Shown here one piece after another: positions 49,568 to 63,365 of a stretch of DNA of 64,000 bases; positions within the stretch are counted from its first letter, which is position 1; the number at the start of each line of letters is the position of its first letter. The stretch covers positions 62,001-126,000 of the forward strand of contig JAVTVJ010000373.1 of NCBI GenBank assembly GCA_034509425.1, written 5' to 3'. Under the pieces are notes generated by a model that saw only the letters and a program-made list of their open reading frames with translations, searched no databases and was not told where the DNA came from. The stretch is from Eopsaltria australis. Taxonomy: Eukaryota > Chordata > Aves > Passeriformes > Petroicidae. Made by a program: the position numbers and the translations under genes.

Positions 49568-52500
49568 GTATGACATTTTAAGACACCTGGGGAGCCTGAA
49601 AAAGCTCTCAGGCAGATATTCACTCCCTTCCCATACCCCAAATCCCAGATAACTACACTTTGCTCTTGTTTAAAACTGTTTCAGATACCTCTACCAGGCA
49701 CTTGACTCCCTCCCTGAGATGTTAAAGAGCTTGTAGCTCCCCCCCACAAGCTTTGCAACTGATTGCCTTTATAAGCACAGGTCTGAATGGACTTCTTTCT
49801 GTAATGTGTAAGCCTGTGTATACCTAGTGCAATACATTGCAACAGAGCCTGCAGAGAAAGAAGCTTTATTTCATCAGTGTGACTTTTGGAGACTCACAGA
49901 CACCAGAAATTAGTGTAATAAACTTGTCAGCAGGTGATGTGTGGCTGCAGAATTATCCCAGCACTACCCCTTGTGTCCTTTGGTTGAAACATTAAAGAAT
50001 GGAAGTTAACTATGCATGAGATGCACTAAAACTATATGCTTAAATAACACCCATCCACTCATTTTTCCTATTTCATTTCAGGTCACTATTTTCTTCCTGA
50101 GTATTTTATTTAAATGCTTGCACTGTGAGTCTTCTGAGCCTTGCAGGAGAGCAGCCTTTTAAATCTTTGCAACCAGACCAAAAAATGGAAAGGGCAACTA
50201 TTTCAAGCTTACATTGAACAAGATCATCAGTTGCAAAATATGCCAAATAATCTTGATCATTTCCCTTCTTGGCTCGATTCAAATCTCCTAGCAGGGTGTT
50301 TTCATAATGATCTCCCTTCTCATATCCCCCACAATAACTCCATGACCTTACACTACCTTACCATAGAGTGTATTTTCATATTTTCAATTTTCATTAGATA
50401 ATTGTCAAGAAGACATCATTATAAAAAAATGAAAAAAATAGATCAAACCAGGTAGAATATCTTCTCAATTTGAGGAAATATTTCTTATGAGGCATTTGAA
50501 AAGATATAGATCTTCAGTGAGAAAATTAACCTTAGAAATAAAAAATAAAAGCAGTGAATGCAATTGTATTAATCATCTTTATAATTTTGAGAACTGTGTT
50601 GTCAGTATCAGGTCTGATATCGTCTGATATCAGGCACTTCTCTGAAACTTCTCTAAAAATCTGTAGTTTCCAGGTGGGAGGGAATCTTATCTTCAAATTA
50701 ACATGTATGGTCTCTGCAGCTTTTAAGGGATGAATCTGATGTTTTTTGGTACAAATCTCTTCAGCATTTTCTGTGAGTTACATTCAATTTCCTTCTCAAT
50801 AACAGTGCAGCAATATACCTGCAGTACATATCCGCTGTGACTTAATATGATTTCATGTAAAAATCAGAATTAAGCAAATCTGTAAAGGTCAATTCAAGCT
50901 GATGACTGTCTCATGTTTTTTCCTAGAGCAAACATAAACACATATATGATATTTAGAGTCATGCTGCCTGCCCTGGTGCTGTAGGGTGAATGTGAAGGGC
51001 AAATTTTCCTTGCCAGGGCAGGACAAAGAGATTTTCAGTGTAAATGAGTACCCATTTAAAACCTTTCTCAGCTGGACAACCACACATCTGATTGTCAGTC
51101 AACAGAATCTGTCAAGAACTTTTCCATGCACTAAAGATAAAGTACAAAACTGGTAACAATGGCTAGATCAGTCCTGGACCAATTGTTTGGAGCTACATGT
51201 GGGTCTAGTGTTATTCTGAAAAGGATAAAACATGATGTAGAAAAAGAGGAATTATGGTATGGTTTTTAGCAGAAGTACCTATCTGATCTGACCTGAAATT
51301 AGTACAGAAAATGCATTTTTAGGTTTTCTCCTCTATTGAAAGTCTTTCAAAAACAAATGTCATCTTGCAGCTGGAGGTAAAGGGGAAATTGCTTCTACAG
51401 CTATGCTGCCTTTTGTGCCCAGGGGCAGCATTTCATATCTCTGTAACACCCATACATCATGGGAGAGATTCTTACCTGGTGTAATTGACATAAATCTATA
51501 ATGTTCCCCTGAGGATGAGCACAGTAGCTCTTTCTCTGCACATTACTGCTTCCTGTGCTATTACAGATCACTCTGCCTAATGTTGTTTGACTGACTTTGA
51601 TTCAATCTGCACAGTACCAGTATTAATGACAATATTTTAATGTCCTTGTAGACATTTTCCAATGTTTGTCTCCAGAAAAAAAAATGTTGGTTGGTCTAGC
51701 ATTAATTGGAGTTTATCTCCAAGAATGTTAGATGGATTAAAACAGCTTTCAGCCTGTGTAATACAGCCTATCAAATGCAAACACAAGTTTGCTTTTCTCT
51801 AAACAAACTGCCATCCTGTTTTACGATGATACCTGCATGTACTGCAGGAACAAATGACAACGACATGAGTTCTATTGCTATCTCCTCACAGCTGTCAGGA
51901 ACACATTTCTGAAGGGATCCAAATGTCAGCTGTGCAGATTTGCTGGAAATAGTACAAAAGCACAACAAAGAAAAAAAGGAATTAATTCGGAGTTTGGCTA
52001 CTGGGAAGAAAACCCTGCTTATCATTAGTACTACTTTTCTCTCCATTTATCTTCTATCCAAGAAAGTGCCAAATTTTATCATAGGAAATTTGACTCCATT
52101 TTCTTTAAGCAGGGCCTATTGTAATTTACAAATTAATTTAAACTACTGTCAGCAGAGTCTACCTTTAATTATATAGATTATTACTATTATAGAAGATGCA
52201 TTCCAGTATACAAAGAAAATAATGATTTACTGGAGATGTCAAAAGGCTTTTGTTATATTCACAGATACCAAAGCCAACAGTTTCTTGTCAATATTTTCTT
52301 ATCCTTTATTTATCTCAACATTTAATAGTGGAAAATTTTTCCTAAAAAGCTTGGAGGGATGTACGTTGTGTGTGTTTGTCTGTGGACATTTTATATATCA
52401 ATGGGTGTTAGGAGGGATTTATTTGGGAAGGACTGTAGATCGGGGTATTTGAAAAGAATTTAAGCTATCTGAAGCAAATAGTCAGGTTTTTGTCATTTGG

Positions 52501-54781
52501 AAGCAGAAGCTCAAGAAGCTGCAACAACTGCCCACAGAAATGAAAATAGGAGAAATATATGTATAAGAAAATTAATTATATTTTTATCTTTCGCAATTCT
52601 GGGGCATATCACCTTCATTCTGCTATGAGTTTTACATCACAAAAATTCTGTTCGAAGTTGAATAGTTCTTTATTGTTCTACCCGAAACTGGCAAGCAGAT
52701 TCTTAAGCCTATGCTCTGAAAATAAAGCCAAATGTCTTTGACACTCAAGCTACCATTGTATTCTGTCACAGTCATCAGCCTAAATTCACCCTCAGAATAA
52801 GTCAGCTGAACTCAGCAGCAGCATGAGAGAGTGAGCTTAGTTTAATGGAATTGAGGTCAGGATAGCATTCAGTTCTTGTTGCATGTTGTACAGCATAAAA
52901 CTGAAGTTTTTCAAATCTTTTTAATTCCTACTTGGCAAACACCTTTGCTGTTTCAGAAAAGGGTCCTTATATGTCATAAATTTATACATTTTTTTGACCA
53001 ATTAAATGAAATTCTGCTTATTTTCTTAAGTTATGTGCCTATTACTTGACTGATTATTAAGTTACATCCCGAGATGATTTTGACTTAGAAGTTTATATGT
53101 AGAAGAAATAGTCCAACAAAATGGTAATACAAAATTGGACATGCTGATTTCTTCTAATTTAGTTGGTTGCAAAATAAGCCCAGGATTCCCACTGAACAGC
53201 AGATCTGTAGGTTTCTTGTTGGTGTATCTTCATTGGTGCTTTAGTTCAGAAAAGGTGCACATGTCCCAGGATCTCCCAGTTAACACATTTTCACCTGAGT
53301 CTTTTAAGAGGGCAGACCTGGATTCCACTTGGACAAGCTAAGACAGAAAACCTGTTCTGGGAAAGCACCTCAGTATCACCAACCAGGAATGAACTGCAGT
53401 TCAGGAGCTCAAGCCATTGTTAACATCATGTGCAACTCCCCAAACCTTTGCAGTGTGGGTATCATGAGAACAGCTTCTGATGACATCCATAATGCAATAA
53501 AGCTAAATATCTAGGCAAGGAAATCACCATACCAAATATCCAATGTATTTTATGTATTTCTGTGCATAATAAAACTTTGAAGAATAGTTTCCTGTGTTTC
53601 TTAATCCCTAGCAATATCAGCAGAGGGAGAGCATGAAGAATTTTTTTGATGTATGCCAACAGAATAATGGAAAGCTTCTCATAGTGCAGTGCAGTTATGA
53701 GATATTTTCTGATTTCAGGGCTAGAAATATCCACCTTCAGAAGATGAAATGCCTTTTTTGCATTTGCCAGATTGCCCTAACACCCCTGGAAAACACGGAT
53801 TCTGTCTGTCAAAGAAAGCATTCCAGTGACAGTACAACCTGCGGAGAACTCAGCTGGCAGAAATTGTCCTTTTCAGTAGAGTTAGGCCTGAGCAACATGG
53901 AGCAAAGCTCCTGTGTTATACCTGTGACAACAACTCAGCTCTTTCACCAAGATTCCTGTGGGAGTGTGAATTGTCTCCATGGAGTTTTCCATATGTGTCC
54001 CATGATCAATCTCTTGTTCCCACTAGAGGACATTAGGCAGCCATCAGCCTTCCTAGCCAGTCCCAGCAGCATCTCATCCAGCCTCGTAAGCACCCTCTCA
54101 CACAGCACATTCACAGGCTGACCATTCTCCAGCCTGGGTGAGGGTGATGGAGGTCACATACAACCCTAAACCACAGTGGAGGCTGCTGCAAGAGGGAAAC
54201 AACCAGTTGTGCCTGGTGTATGATGACAGGTGTGTTTTTCTGAAGTGTCTGTGACTAAAGTGCCTCTGCTGCTGAAAAGTTGCTAGAGCTTAGGTGTCTA
54301 AGAAACACCATTTTTTAAAGAGATCATTGTGCTAGGTCAATGCCTTGACATGCTTATTGCAGGAATTGGACGGACCCTTGCACCCAGAAGTATTTGTACC
54401 CAGGACCTTGTTATAATCTAGAAAGCAACTCTGCTGCTAAAATTGTAATTCTGGTTGAATTTTCCCCTATCTCTCACTAAGAGTCAGCTAACACATGAAA
54501 TTTATGAAGCAGTTGCAGTATTTTGAATAAGCAATTCAATGAGAGTAAGAAATTATTGCAAAATACAGCTGCTGCCTTTCCTTTCCAGAGATGAGTATGT
54601 TAATGTGTTTAATCTCAAAGTCTGACAAGGAAATGGGGAAGGAAGAGGATGTAGTAGCCTGTTGAAATGTAATTATGCTCTTTCAGTGAAGCAAACCCGA
54701 TAGAAATTTTCACTCATTTTTTCAATTAATTAAAAATATTGTATTTCTACAGCTTGATTGCTAACTTTTCTTAAGTGGTTT

Positions 54782-54824
54782 TTTAACACTTCATTAATAA
54801 TATTCTATGGTTTAACACTTCATT
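54782..54824. repeat. 14-bp direct repeat
   Basis: The sequence tttaacacttcatt occurs at 54782-54795 and 54811-54824, separated by 15 bases. Confidence 0.9.
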
Positions 54825-57800
54825 GTATGTATTGGCCTCCAGCCACCACATTGCATTTCTTTCCACAAGCCAACTTAACTTTTGGGGCAAAGCACAGATT
54901 TTGGGAATTGTTAAGATATTATCTAACCCTAACCTGTTTTAAAATGAGAACAAATAGGTTTTTAAAGTTCCATATCAGCTCTAAAAATAAAGAGCCTACC
55001 ATGTTCACAGAATACAGCTGACACAAGGACAACGTAGTAGGTACAATGTCTGAAATAGTATGAATTAATTTTAAGCAAAACCAGTTAGTAAATCTTATTC
55101 CTTATGAAGGTCTCTGTGCTATTCCTTTTTAAAAGATGTTTAAACAAGCTGCTTCAACTTGAAACATTTCTGACTTTAACAATCATATAGAAAATTATTC
55201 CCTGACTCCTTTCTAACAAACAGTCTATTAAACTTAATTTTGTGAATTGTGCATTTCACCTGTTATTTGGGGAATTCCAGAGGAATGGCAAGGAATAGAA
55301 TGAAGTAGTAGTTCATGATGGGATTCATGTAACTTAACTTGAGCTATTTCAAATCTAGAGGTCTAGCCTAAGTCAGTTGGCTGTGTCCTCTGTTTTCATA
55401 CCCGTAGGAGAGACTGAGTAAGATACTGGAAGTAGGTGAAATCAATTGTCATTTAGAAATGTCTTTCCCCTCTCCATTGGCTATCAAGTGACCCCAGAAC
55501 ACGTTAGAAACCTGCAGATTTTAAATGGCAAGATTTCATAAGATGTATCTTACATAAAGGAATGAAGCAGAAAAGTGGGACTCAGAGATTCATTGAACCT
55601 GTGCTGCAGTTATTCCAACCCTGGTACTCTGGTGTTTCAGGCTCAAAACTGTTCTTTACTTAATTTTATTCCAAAATTATGATTATGTAATAAAATCCAA
55701 TATTCTGTGACCAGAATTAAAGGTGAGGTAAGTACGAAAATAAAAAAAAAGTCATTTAAGGATAAAATGATCAAGAAATTCAGGCCAAGTCCTTTTATTT
55801 ATTCTAACTTGAATAGTCTTTCATCATGTGAGTAAGTTCCCTGACTCCATAAGTTACAGCAATCTATCCAATCTCTCTTCATACACACACTGTGGACTCT
55901 TCTTCAACCTCACAGAACAATGGATTTAGTAAACGAAAGGATTTCTGATGGTGAATACACCTTCTGGTCCTCTAGGTGAGTTGACATTTTAATCAGCCCT
56001 CAAACTGCAAGAAAAATATTCTTTAAATCACACACCTGGGCAAACACAGTCACTGACTCAATAAGACAACAGTTCAACATATTTTTGTAGAGTTCTAACC
56101 CCGGAAATTGATCACGCTAAATGTAGGGTTGTGAACCTATCACATGATGTACTGTCACCTACCATCAATAAAAGTTTTGCTTTCTGATCAAAGCTTATTA
56201 GCATTGGGTTTGTGTTAGCTGAAGAAAAACAGAATTCCACAGGAAACTGTTATTTTCTGATTCTAGCACATAGGTTTTGCTACTGATTTCCCAATTGCCC
56301 TTATACTGCCAAAAGGTGATGCAAACACAAAATTACAAGGAAGTTGGAAATTTTAGAAGTTTAGAAGTAAAAGTATCACTATTTCAGGAGCTTTTAAAAT
56401 TGGTTAGCTGACATAAAATATTGACCTTATTTTTGCAGTTCCTTGTCATATTCAGGAATATATTGGTTTAATATAGCTTTGTCAAATCAATTCTCTCTCT
56501 AGTAGGATGTAACAAAGTTTTTTTATTTAATTTGGATAGATGTTGAGCCATAATATCAAGTAATTATGGCAGTTACTTTTATTTGCTACATTATCCAAAA
56601 TGTTCTGCTCAAGACTATCCTGGCACAGAAACCTCAAGGAAGTAAAATCTCCATGGCAGAAAGAGACAATTTCTTAGGCTTACCATGAACTGATTGTCAG
56701 AGAGTTATAACCATGTGCAAAAGTTAAAACCATAAACCAGTTAAAGACAGGTCTTAAAACCTTACTTTGGTGATCTTTAACACAAACAAAAAAGAAATAA
56801 TGTTTCTAATACAAGTTAACAATACTTGCCTCTCTAGAAATCTGATTTCATCAGTATTTCTGAAACAGCTTTAATACACCAAGAGAAATAGAAATAACAA
56901 AATTCTGAGTGCAAACAATGTGTGTATGTGCTTATAAAATCCCTTCCTTTAAAGTTTTTCACTCCTTTCCACCTGTCTGCCTGTTCATAAGTCTTTGTCT
57001 GTGGGAATTTCACAGAGAAACAAATGCCCCTTCTCAAGCACTTGGAAGAAGTCTCATATACTCGTTTTGGGAAACAATGAGGGGAAAAAATCACATAATG
57101 AAATCAGAAGTTAAATAGAGCCTTTCTGAATAGAAGTAATCTCTACTAACGAAATGAGGCCTCTATACCCAGTTTTTTGCTCTCAACCTGATTTCTACTG
57201 CAAGTAGGTTTCAGAGGATTTGTCCCTGGAACAATGATGCCACAAGGCAGCAACCACTGCCAAAGGAACTCAGAATAAGAGTCATTAAGTATTTTAAAAT
57301 AGGGCATGGGATATCAGATCAGGAAAACAAAGGGTTCAGATGGGTCTGGTTTGTGGATGGATCGGCCAAAGGAAAAAGCAGGAGCTGCTGAAGGGTCTCA
57401 GAGGGGTGGAGGATGTCAGCTGTTGTACAGCATACAACAAACTTCAGGGTGTCTAAGTTACAAATGGACACAGCCTTCTTAAATTCTGACAGGATCTCAA
57501 GAGCAGAGGATGCTTTACTAAACATCAGTGGTTGTTACAGAATGACTTCTTCAGCTGAAGTGACAACAGGTTTTGTTTTGGCCATGAGAGATATTGCGTC
57601 TCCCATTCTCAGAGAATGGTTGTCACTGTTTATGATATGAACTCCTGACATCTACAGGACGTCAGTTTCCTGACAAAATGACCTAATTCTTGCAGGTTAG
57701 CCCAAAGAGGAAAACAAACATGAAAACTGTTTTTACTTGAGGCATCTCATCCCTTATGTTTTCTGAAATGGTAAAAATTAGGAAGTATCCAGCACGTAAT

Positions 57801-59390
57801 AATGAAGACTGGCTTAGAAAAATAAAAGGGTACTGAAATGAGGAGAATTAAGATGCATTTCCTTGGTGCTCTCTGAGCAGCTGGACTCCAGAATTGTGCT
57901 AGTTTTTTGTCTTGACTGAACTTTAAGTGTTGCCTTTTTGGGTAAGCATGTGCTGTGCCTCATTTCAGGCACAAAATAATACATTCAAAGGTTTTATCCC
58001 TGAGATGTTCCCTTACTTTATCAAAATGACACTATGTTTTCACTGAAACCCTTTTTTACGAAGGTAAAACAGCTTTTGATTTCTCATATCTGTCTTCATA
58101 TTGGTTGCTTTTATAAGTATTGGTTTTTTGCCTTGGAATCAAGGAAAATAAAGCAGCAATTGACATTGGAGAGTGACCTTTGAGCTAGCTACGTCCTACA
58201 GCAGCAGAACAATGTTACTGTGTGCCTCTTTTAAACTTTCTGAGAATCCTTTGTTCCCATCATTGTCTGGTGCACTTCCCATGTCATTCACTATTTGATT
58301 TTTATATGCATAATATTAATTTGTTTGACTTAGTTGTTGCAGAAGCCCCAGATTTCAACTCAATGTTTTCCAGATCACCTGCTCGGTGACCATTTACGCG
58401 TGTTCTCTATGCAGACTTTGAAATTATTTCTCTTTCTATTAATTTCATCTCACATCCTCCTGCTGCAGTTCATTGCTTCTACTAAACAATGTGTTTCTAA
58501 CATATTCCCCTTTAGCATTGCTGTAAGAGATGTCAGGAAAGTCATTTGTTACATTTGGCTCCTTGGCTCCTATTCCATTTTGCCTTTCAACAGTGTTTGT
58601 ATCCTGAAATAAAAGAAAGTCTTTTCCATTAGTACCACACAAACCTTTCTCCTGTTGCCTCCAAGGCATGAAGCATGCCTTCTCATTCAATTTTCTCTTC
58701 TTTTGGTCTCTGCACATTCAGAGTCCTTCTCTCCCCATCACTATATCTTCATTCTACAAGTTCAGGGGAAAAAAAGCTTTAAAGTGTATCCTTAACTTAA
58801 TGCATGTATATAAAATTTGCATATGTCTTAAGTAGAAAGAAAAATGCTTTACGATGAAATAGTATTCAGAAAAATGTAGAACGTCAAAGGCCTTATCCCA
58901 TTTTTTCTAGTGCGTTCAAGAGTTTTGTAAGGGATTAGTAGGACCTTCAAAATGGAGCATGTTGCCTGGTGTGAGAAAACACCCAAAGGCACCAGTATCT
59001 AAGAAAACTCATACATTGTCCACAGAGTCTGCCCAGACAGTCAGAGTCTGACTGGAAACACAAATAAACACTGAAGCAGACAACATGAGAGATCCTCTGC
59101 AGTTCAGAGGGGCCATCTCACTAACCATGCCACAGCATCCTGTTATCTGAATGACCCTAGGCTGCCCATTTAAGTAAATGTCCTTATTCTCCAACTCATT
59201 TTCCTTAATCTTTTCTCAAAACAATTAGAGTTCAGGATTCCTGGGAGACAGTTTCATGTTGACTGTCCTGGGTACCTCACAATTTAATCCATAATTTCAC
59301 ATGGAGTGACAGCCAGGGGAAGATCTCCAGCATTTCCCCTGCCTGGCTCTCACACAGGCCTTACTCTGCCAACCTACTGGCACAGCAGAT

Positions 59391-59403
59391 GCTGCTGCTG
59401 CTG
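59391..59403. repeat. Short (GCT)n repeat
   Basis: About four GCT units; non-coding as far as I can tell. Confidence 0.85.
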
Positions 59404-62400
59404 GGCACTGCCCCTGCCAGAGACTGGCCAAATGTGAGGAAGGCACACGCCAGACTGGCCTGCATGGTATGCCCCAGTCTCATTGGGATGTATGGCTCCC
59501 ACTGTATGAATAAAAACTGATTTATACAATTGCAGATGGTTCTGCTCAGTAATGATCCAGTCAACCACAGAAGGAATGGGAGAAACTCATCAAAAGTAAT
59601 TGAGTTTTTGCTCTTAAGCCTCTCACATCCATCTGCAAATCCTGCCCTCTATCTATCCAAAGAAACTGCTGAACACATAAAGCCTGCTAATGCTGTGTTA
59701 GTGCAGGTCCTTCTGGTAAGCCTAGTAATGATCAGACTGTCTGAGGTGTACCAGCTCTCTTACTACTTATATGTTGAATGTATTCTAAAAAACCAGGGAG
59801 GCAATTTAGCCTCTCATTATAGATGTCCAACTCACTTTTGCAGTAACAGCTGTTTTAGTTTTTAAATGAAATTTTTAGCTTTTAAATTCCTTTGCAAATT
59901 TGTGAGTTTATCAGGAGGAGAACAGGTTTTAAATTTGCTTCTGCTTCCTTACACAGTAAAGTCTTAGCTGCATGCTAAGATTTTGCGTGATCTGAAGAGG
60001 AAAATAAACAGTGAGGATTCCCTGCTGGCCCTATACCAGTATTGCTCATCTGGCTGTTTTTGACAGGCTGGAGACTTGTCACAGGTGTAGTCTGGTTCCC
60101 ACAAGAACACAGGAAAACAGATCTCTTCCTGGGCTGTTGTGGTAAACTGTCACAAAACTCACATTCAACCTGAAGATACTCAAGACTCTGGAATTCTAAT
60201 ATTTCCCATGGTCCTTTTTATATGCAGTTGTCACTAAGGATGCAAGTGAAGAATGTCATTTCTTGAACCATGGATGGACACGTTACATACAGGAGGCATC
60301 TCACAGCCACAACACTGCAACATCTTCTCTCTCTTTCAGACCTGGATTTAACAAGACATTAAGATGACTCTAAGTCACCACAAAAACAGTGTGTGCACTC
60401 ACAGTTTTTTGGGTCATGCCCATCTGTAGCTACTCCTTTCCATCCTGTTATCTTTATAGTCTTTCCAAGCTCCCCTAAATCTGTGGATGTGATGCACCTG
60501 GCCCAAATTACACCATCTGCCCCCTCACTTTATAACTTTGAGTAACTCTCACATTTTTGAGTCTCTCTTTGCTTTATTTCTGGTCCTGCTGATTGCTCTT
60601 CTCCTAGTATCAGTACCCTTTTCCCCAATACTGTGTACTTTTGGGCAACTGGCCTGAACTCCCTATTGCTGTTCCTGTTTGTCATGTTATTAGCACTGGT
60701 TGAAGAATTCTACCAAGGCATCAGAAATGCCTACTGATCAGCTTTTAAGTCTCCATGCACATGCATTTCAGTGTAATGTTTATCAAGTATTTAACTGATT
60801 GTAACCTGCTTTGTTGTTCATTTCACTTGGTTTTTCCCAGCATAAACTAAAATCAGCAAAACAAGAGTGAAGAGGGCTGAGCAGGGATGTTTCTCATGCC
60901 AGTGGCTTTTGCTTCCCATGAGAACCCACAGAACAACATTGTTGGAGCCTGCAGGTGTGGGGGCATGAGACCCGTGGTACCAGCATAAAAGGAAAGGAAT
61001 GCAAGGGAAGGCTGCCTGTGCGGCTCCAGGCAGCTCAAGTTAAAGGCTGTAGAGCTGCAAATATTGACCTGTAATATTACACATCCTGAATCACTAAGGC
61101 ACCTCAAGCACCATACAACTTCATTTTCTGTCTACCTTCTTCACCTCACATGTGATTTCCCAGTCATCTGCCATCCCATCCCTTTATCTCTTTTCAGTCA
61201 GAGAAGTCTGTTTAGTCCATCTGCATGCAAAATCTGTCTGGTGTCTGTGATCTTCCTCATCACCCTTCTCAATGTTATTTCTGATTCTCCTACAATCTTC
61301 TGAGAGCCTTGCATTTGAATTATCGTCAGTTTTCAAGACATGCTGTGTGAAAGTATTACAGAGTGGCCTGGTGATGTTTTCTGTTTCATTTTTCCTCAGC
61401 TAAATAATTCCTACCATTGAATTTGTTTTTTCACTGAAACAGAGTAATGCAATAACCTCCTTGTTTTTATAATCCCTGAAACTTGTTCACGGTGAGCAGA
61501 ATCAGACAAATAATTGTACCATAATTTTAATCTTTAAGTTTTTAAGCTTTTCTAAATAAATTATGCCGACTGAAGCTGAATCACCACATGAGCCGTGAGC
61601 ACTCGGAAGGTCAAAAATCTATACGTATGCAGACATGTGAAAAGTCAAAGAACATTTATTCAAATTATTTTGATAAAGGACATTTTACATGGGTTGAGAG
61701 ATACAACCACAATTTGATTTGTTAGGGGAGAGAACTTTTTGAATTCCTAATACCCATTGTCCTTTAATAAAGTTCCTAAAACATAGGCCTCTCTAGCAAA
61801 ATACCCAGAAGTGTTGTTGTCCTGCTTCATACAATCTTATGTGCAATTTGCTTAGAGTCAATCACGAGAAACATTTTTAAGTGAATATTCATTTATTGAA
61901 GCTTTTCTTTTGTATCACTGAAGAACTAAACAGAAGAAGTGGAACAATGCTGCTGTTTGTACATAAAGTGAATAAACACAGTCTGTTTGTACATGTGAGT
62001 GCCATTGATTCTCTTGGGCTACCATTTCTGGTGGAAGCTAGAGAACTATGGAAAAAATTAATCCATTCCTGCTTGGATGTGGAGAATCACAGCATTAGAA
62101 GCATCAGTCCAATACTAAGGAATTTCACTTACCAAAAGCCTTTGGGGACCTGATCCGAAGGCCTGGCTCCCAGGCACTTCAAGGATTTGAATCTGCTTCT
62201 CAATGCAACATGAAACTTATTTGCATATAAATTCCCATTGTAGCAAAATGTTTTATGCTTCCCGTGCAGCTGAGATGGAGCCGAATGGGTCACTAAGAAG
62301 AAAGAAAAATATTTCAATGTTTTGGAGACTTTGGGGTGACCCCCATCACCTCCTCCCCTGCCTCACTCACACCAGTGTCTTAGAAGACAAAGTGCCCCTT

Positions 62401-62796
62401 GGCCTGAGGATTGGTTTCTCATGGCAAGTTGCAGCTCAATGAGTGGGAATGGAGCACCTTTTGTTTAGCATGCCAGCTGTTTGCCTGTTTAAATATAATC
62501 TGCCTAAATAATTACCTGCTTTTCTTAAATTTGAGCTAAAATTTATTTTAAACTTCTTTGCCATGTAAAATCCAGACAGGTAATTCACTTTCTCAGACTT
62601 GTAAAAAACTCATCTCTAATTATGTAAAATTAACTCAGTCAGGGCAGACACCTTAAACCTCTAATTTGTTGAAAAATGCAGCTTATTGAATATGTGAGTT
62701 CAGGAAAATGTAACAAATTTTTTGTGTCAGTAGAAAAACAGTTGTTCCTCAAGTTGAAATGCTTTGTTTAGACTTACTTTAATAAGAGATTTCATC

Positions 62797-62821
62797 TTTT
62801 TATTTTTTTTTTTTTATTTTT
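62797..62821. repeat. Poly(T)-rich tract
   Basis: T4, A, T13, A and T5 in succession; simple low-complexity sequence. Confidence 0.9.
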
Positions 62822-63202
62822 GAGACAATTTTTTGTTTACAACCTTTCAGAGCCTGTGTGGGCAAAGATACCTTCTAGAGATGTTATTCTTTTCCAATAA
62901 CTGTGTGAGAGGGGCTCACTGCAGTTCTCTATTTAGATGACTCCCTCAGGTGGCTTATACTAGTTGGCATGAAAATGGCTATGCTTGTTCTTCAGAGACA
63001 AAATTGAAGAAAATCACAAAGTCCTTTGAAAAAAAAAGGAGCAAAAATCAGTCCAGTTAATAGTGTAGCAAATGGAAATTATCCAGAGGATCTCATAGAA
63101 AATGTGAGATGGGACTTCAGGAGTACATAACAACCTCTGTATTCACACTGAAAAAAAACCCAGCCTAGTTTAGTTCTTAGATGAACTGATTGCTGAAAAA
63201 AA

Positions 63203-63365
63203 CACAGAGAGGTTGTTGAATTTCCATCCTTGGAACTATTAAACCCTCAAATGAATTAAGGCCCCACCAACCTGACCTGAGGCTGAAGATAGCTCTGTTG
63301 TGAGTCCAGGGCAGGATGAAATGACTGCCTGAGATCCCTACCAGCCACAGCCATTCTGTGAATGT
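63203..63365 (+). mobile_element. Strongly diverged sense CR1 3'-end fragment
   Basis: The order of blocks follows a CR1 tail. 'cagagaggttgttgaatttc', 'catccttggaactatt' and 'aaaccctcaaatga' come first, then a degraded segment where the ORF2 stop and UTR should lie. Near 63313-63360 are remnants of the gttggatgatctcc/ggtcccttccaacc block and finally 'ccattctgtgaatgtg' at the 3' terminus. Divergence is clearly greater than in the other copies, suggesting an older insertion. Borders are approximate. Confidence 0.65.

Larger units (their letters stand above)
49568..63202. other. Long non-coding stretch, no gene recognised
   Basis: AT-rich unique sequence. A 162-codon plus frame at 53633-54121 begins in AT-rich DNA, becomes Ser-rich at its C-terminal end, and has no recognisable domain. 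Other frames up to 111 codons are unsupported. The segment at about 62460-62660 is dense in TAAT-type homeodomain cores but has no other distinguishing sign. No RNA gene or transposon body was recognised. Confidence 0.5.

Noticed and set aside
50610..50637. Repeated tctgatatc with overlapping tgatatca palindromes as a regulatory site
   Set aside because: Too short and AT-rich to separate from chance; no supporting context.
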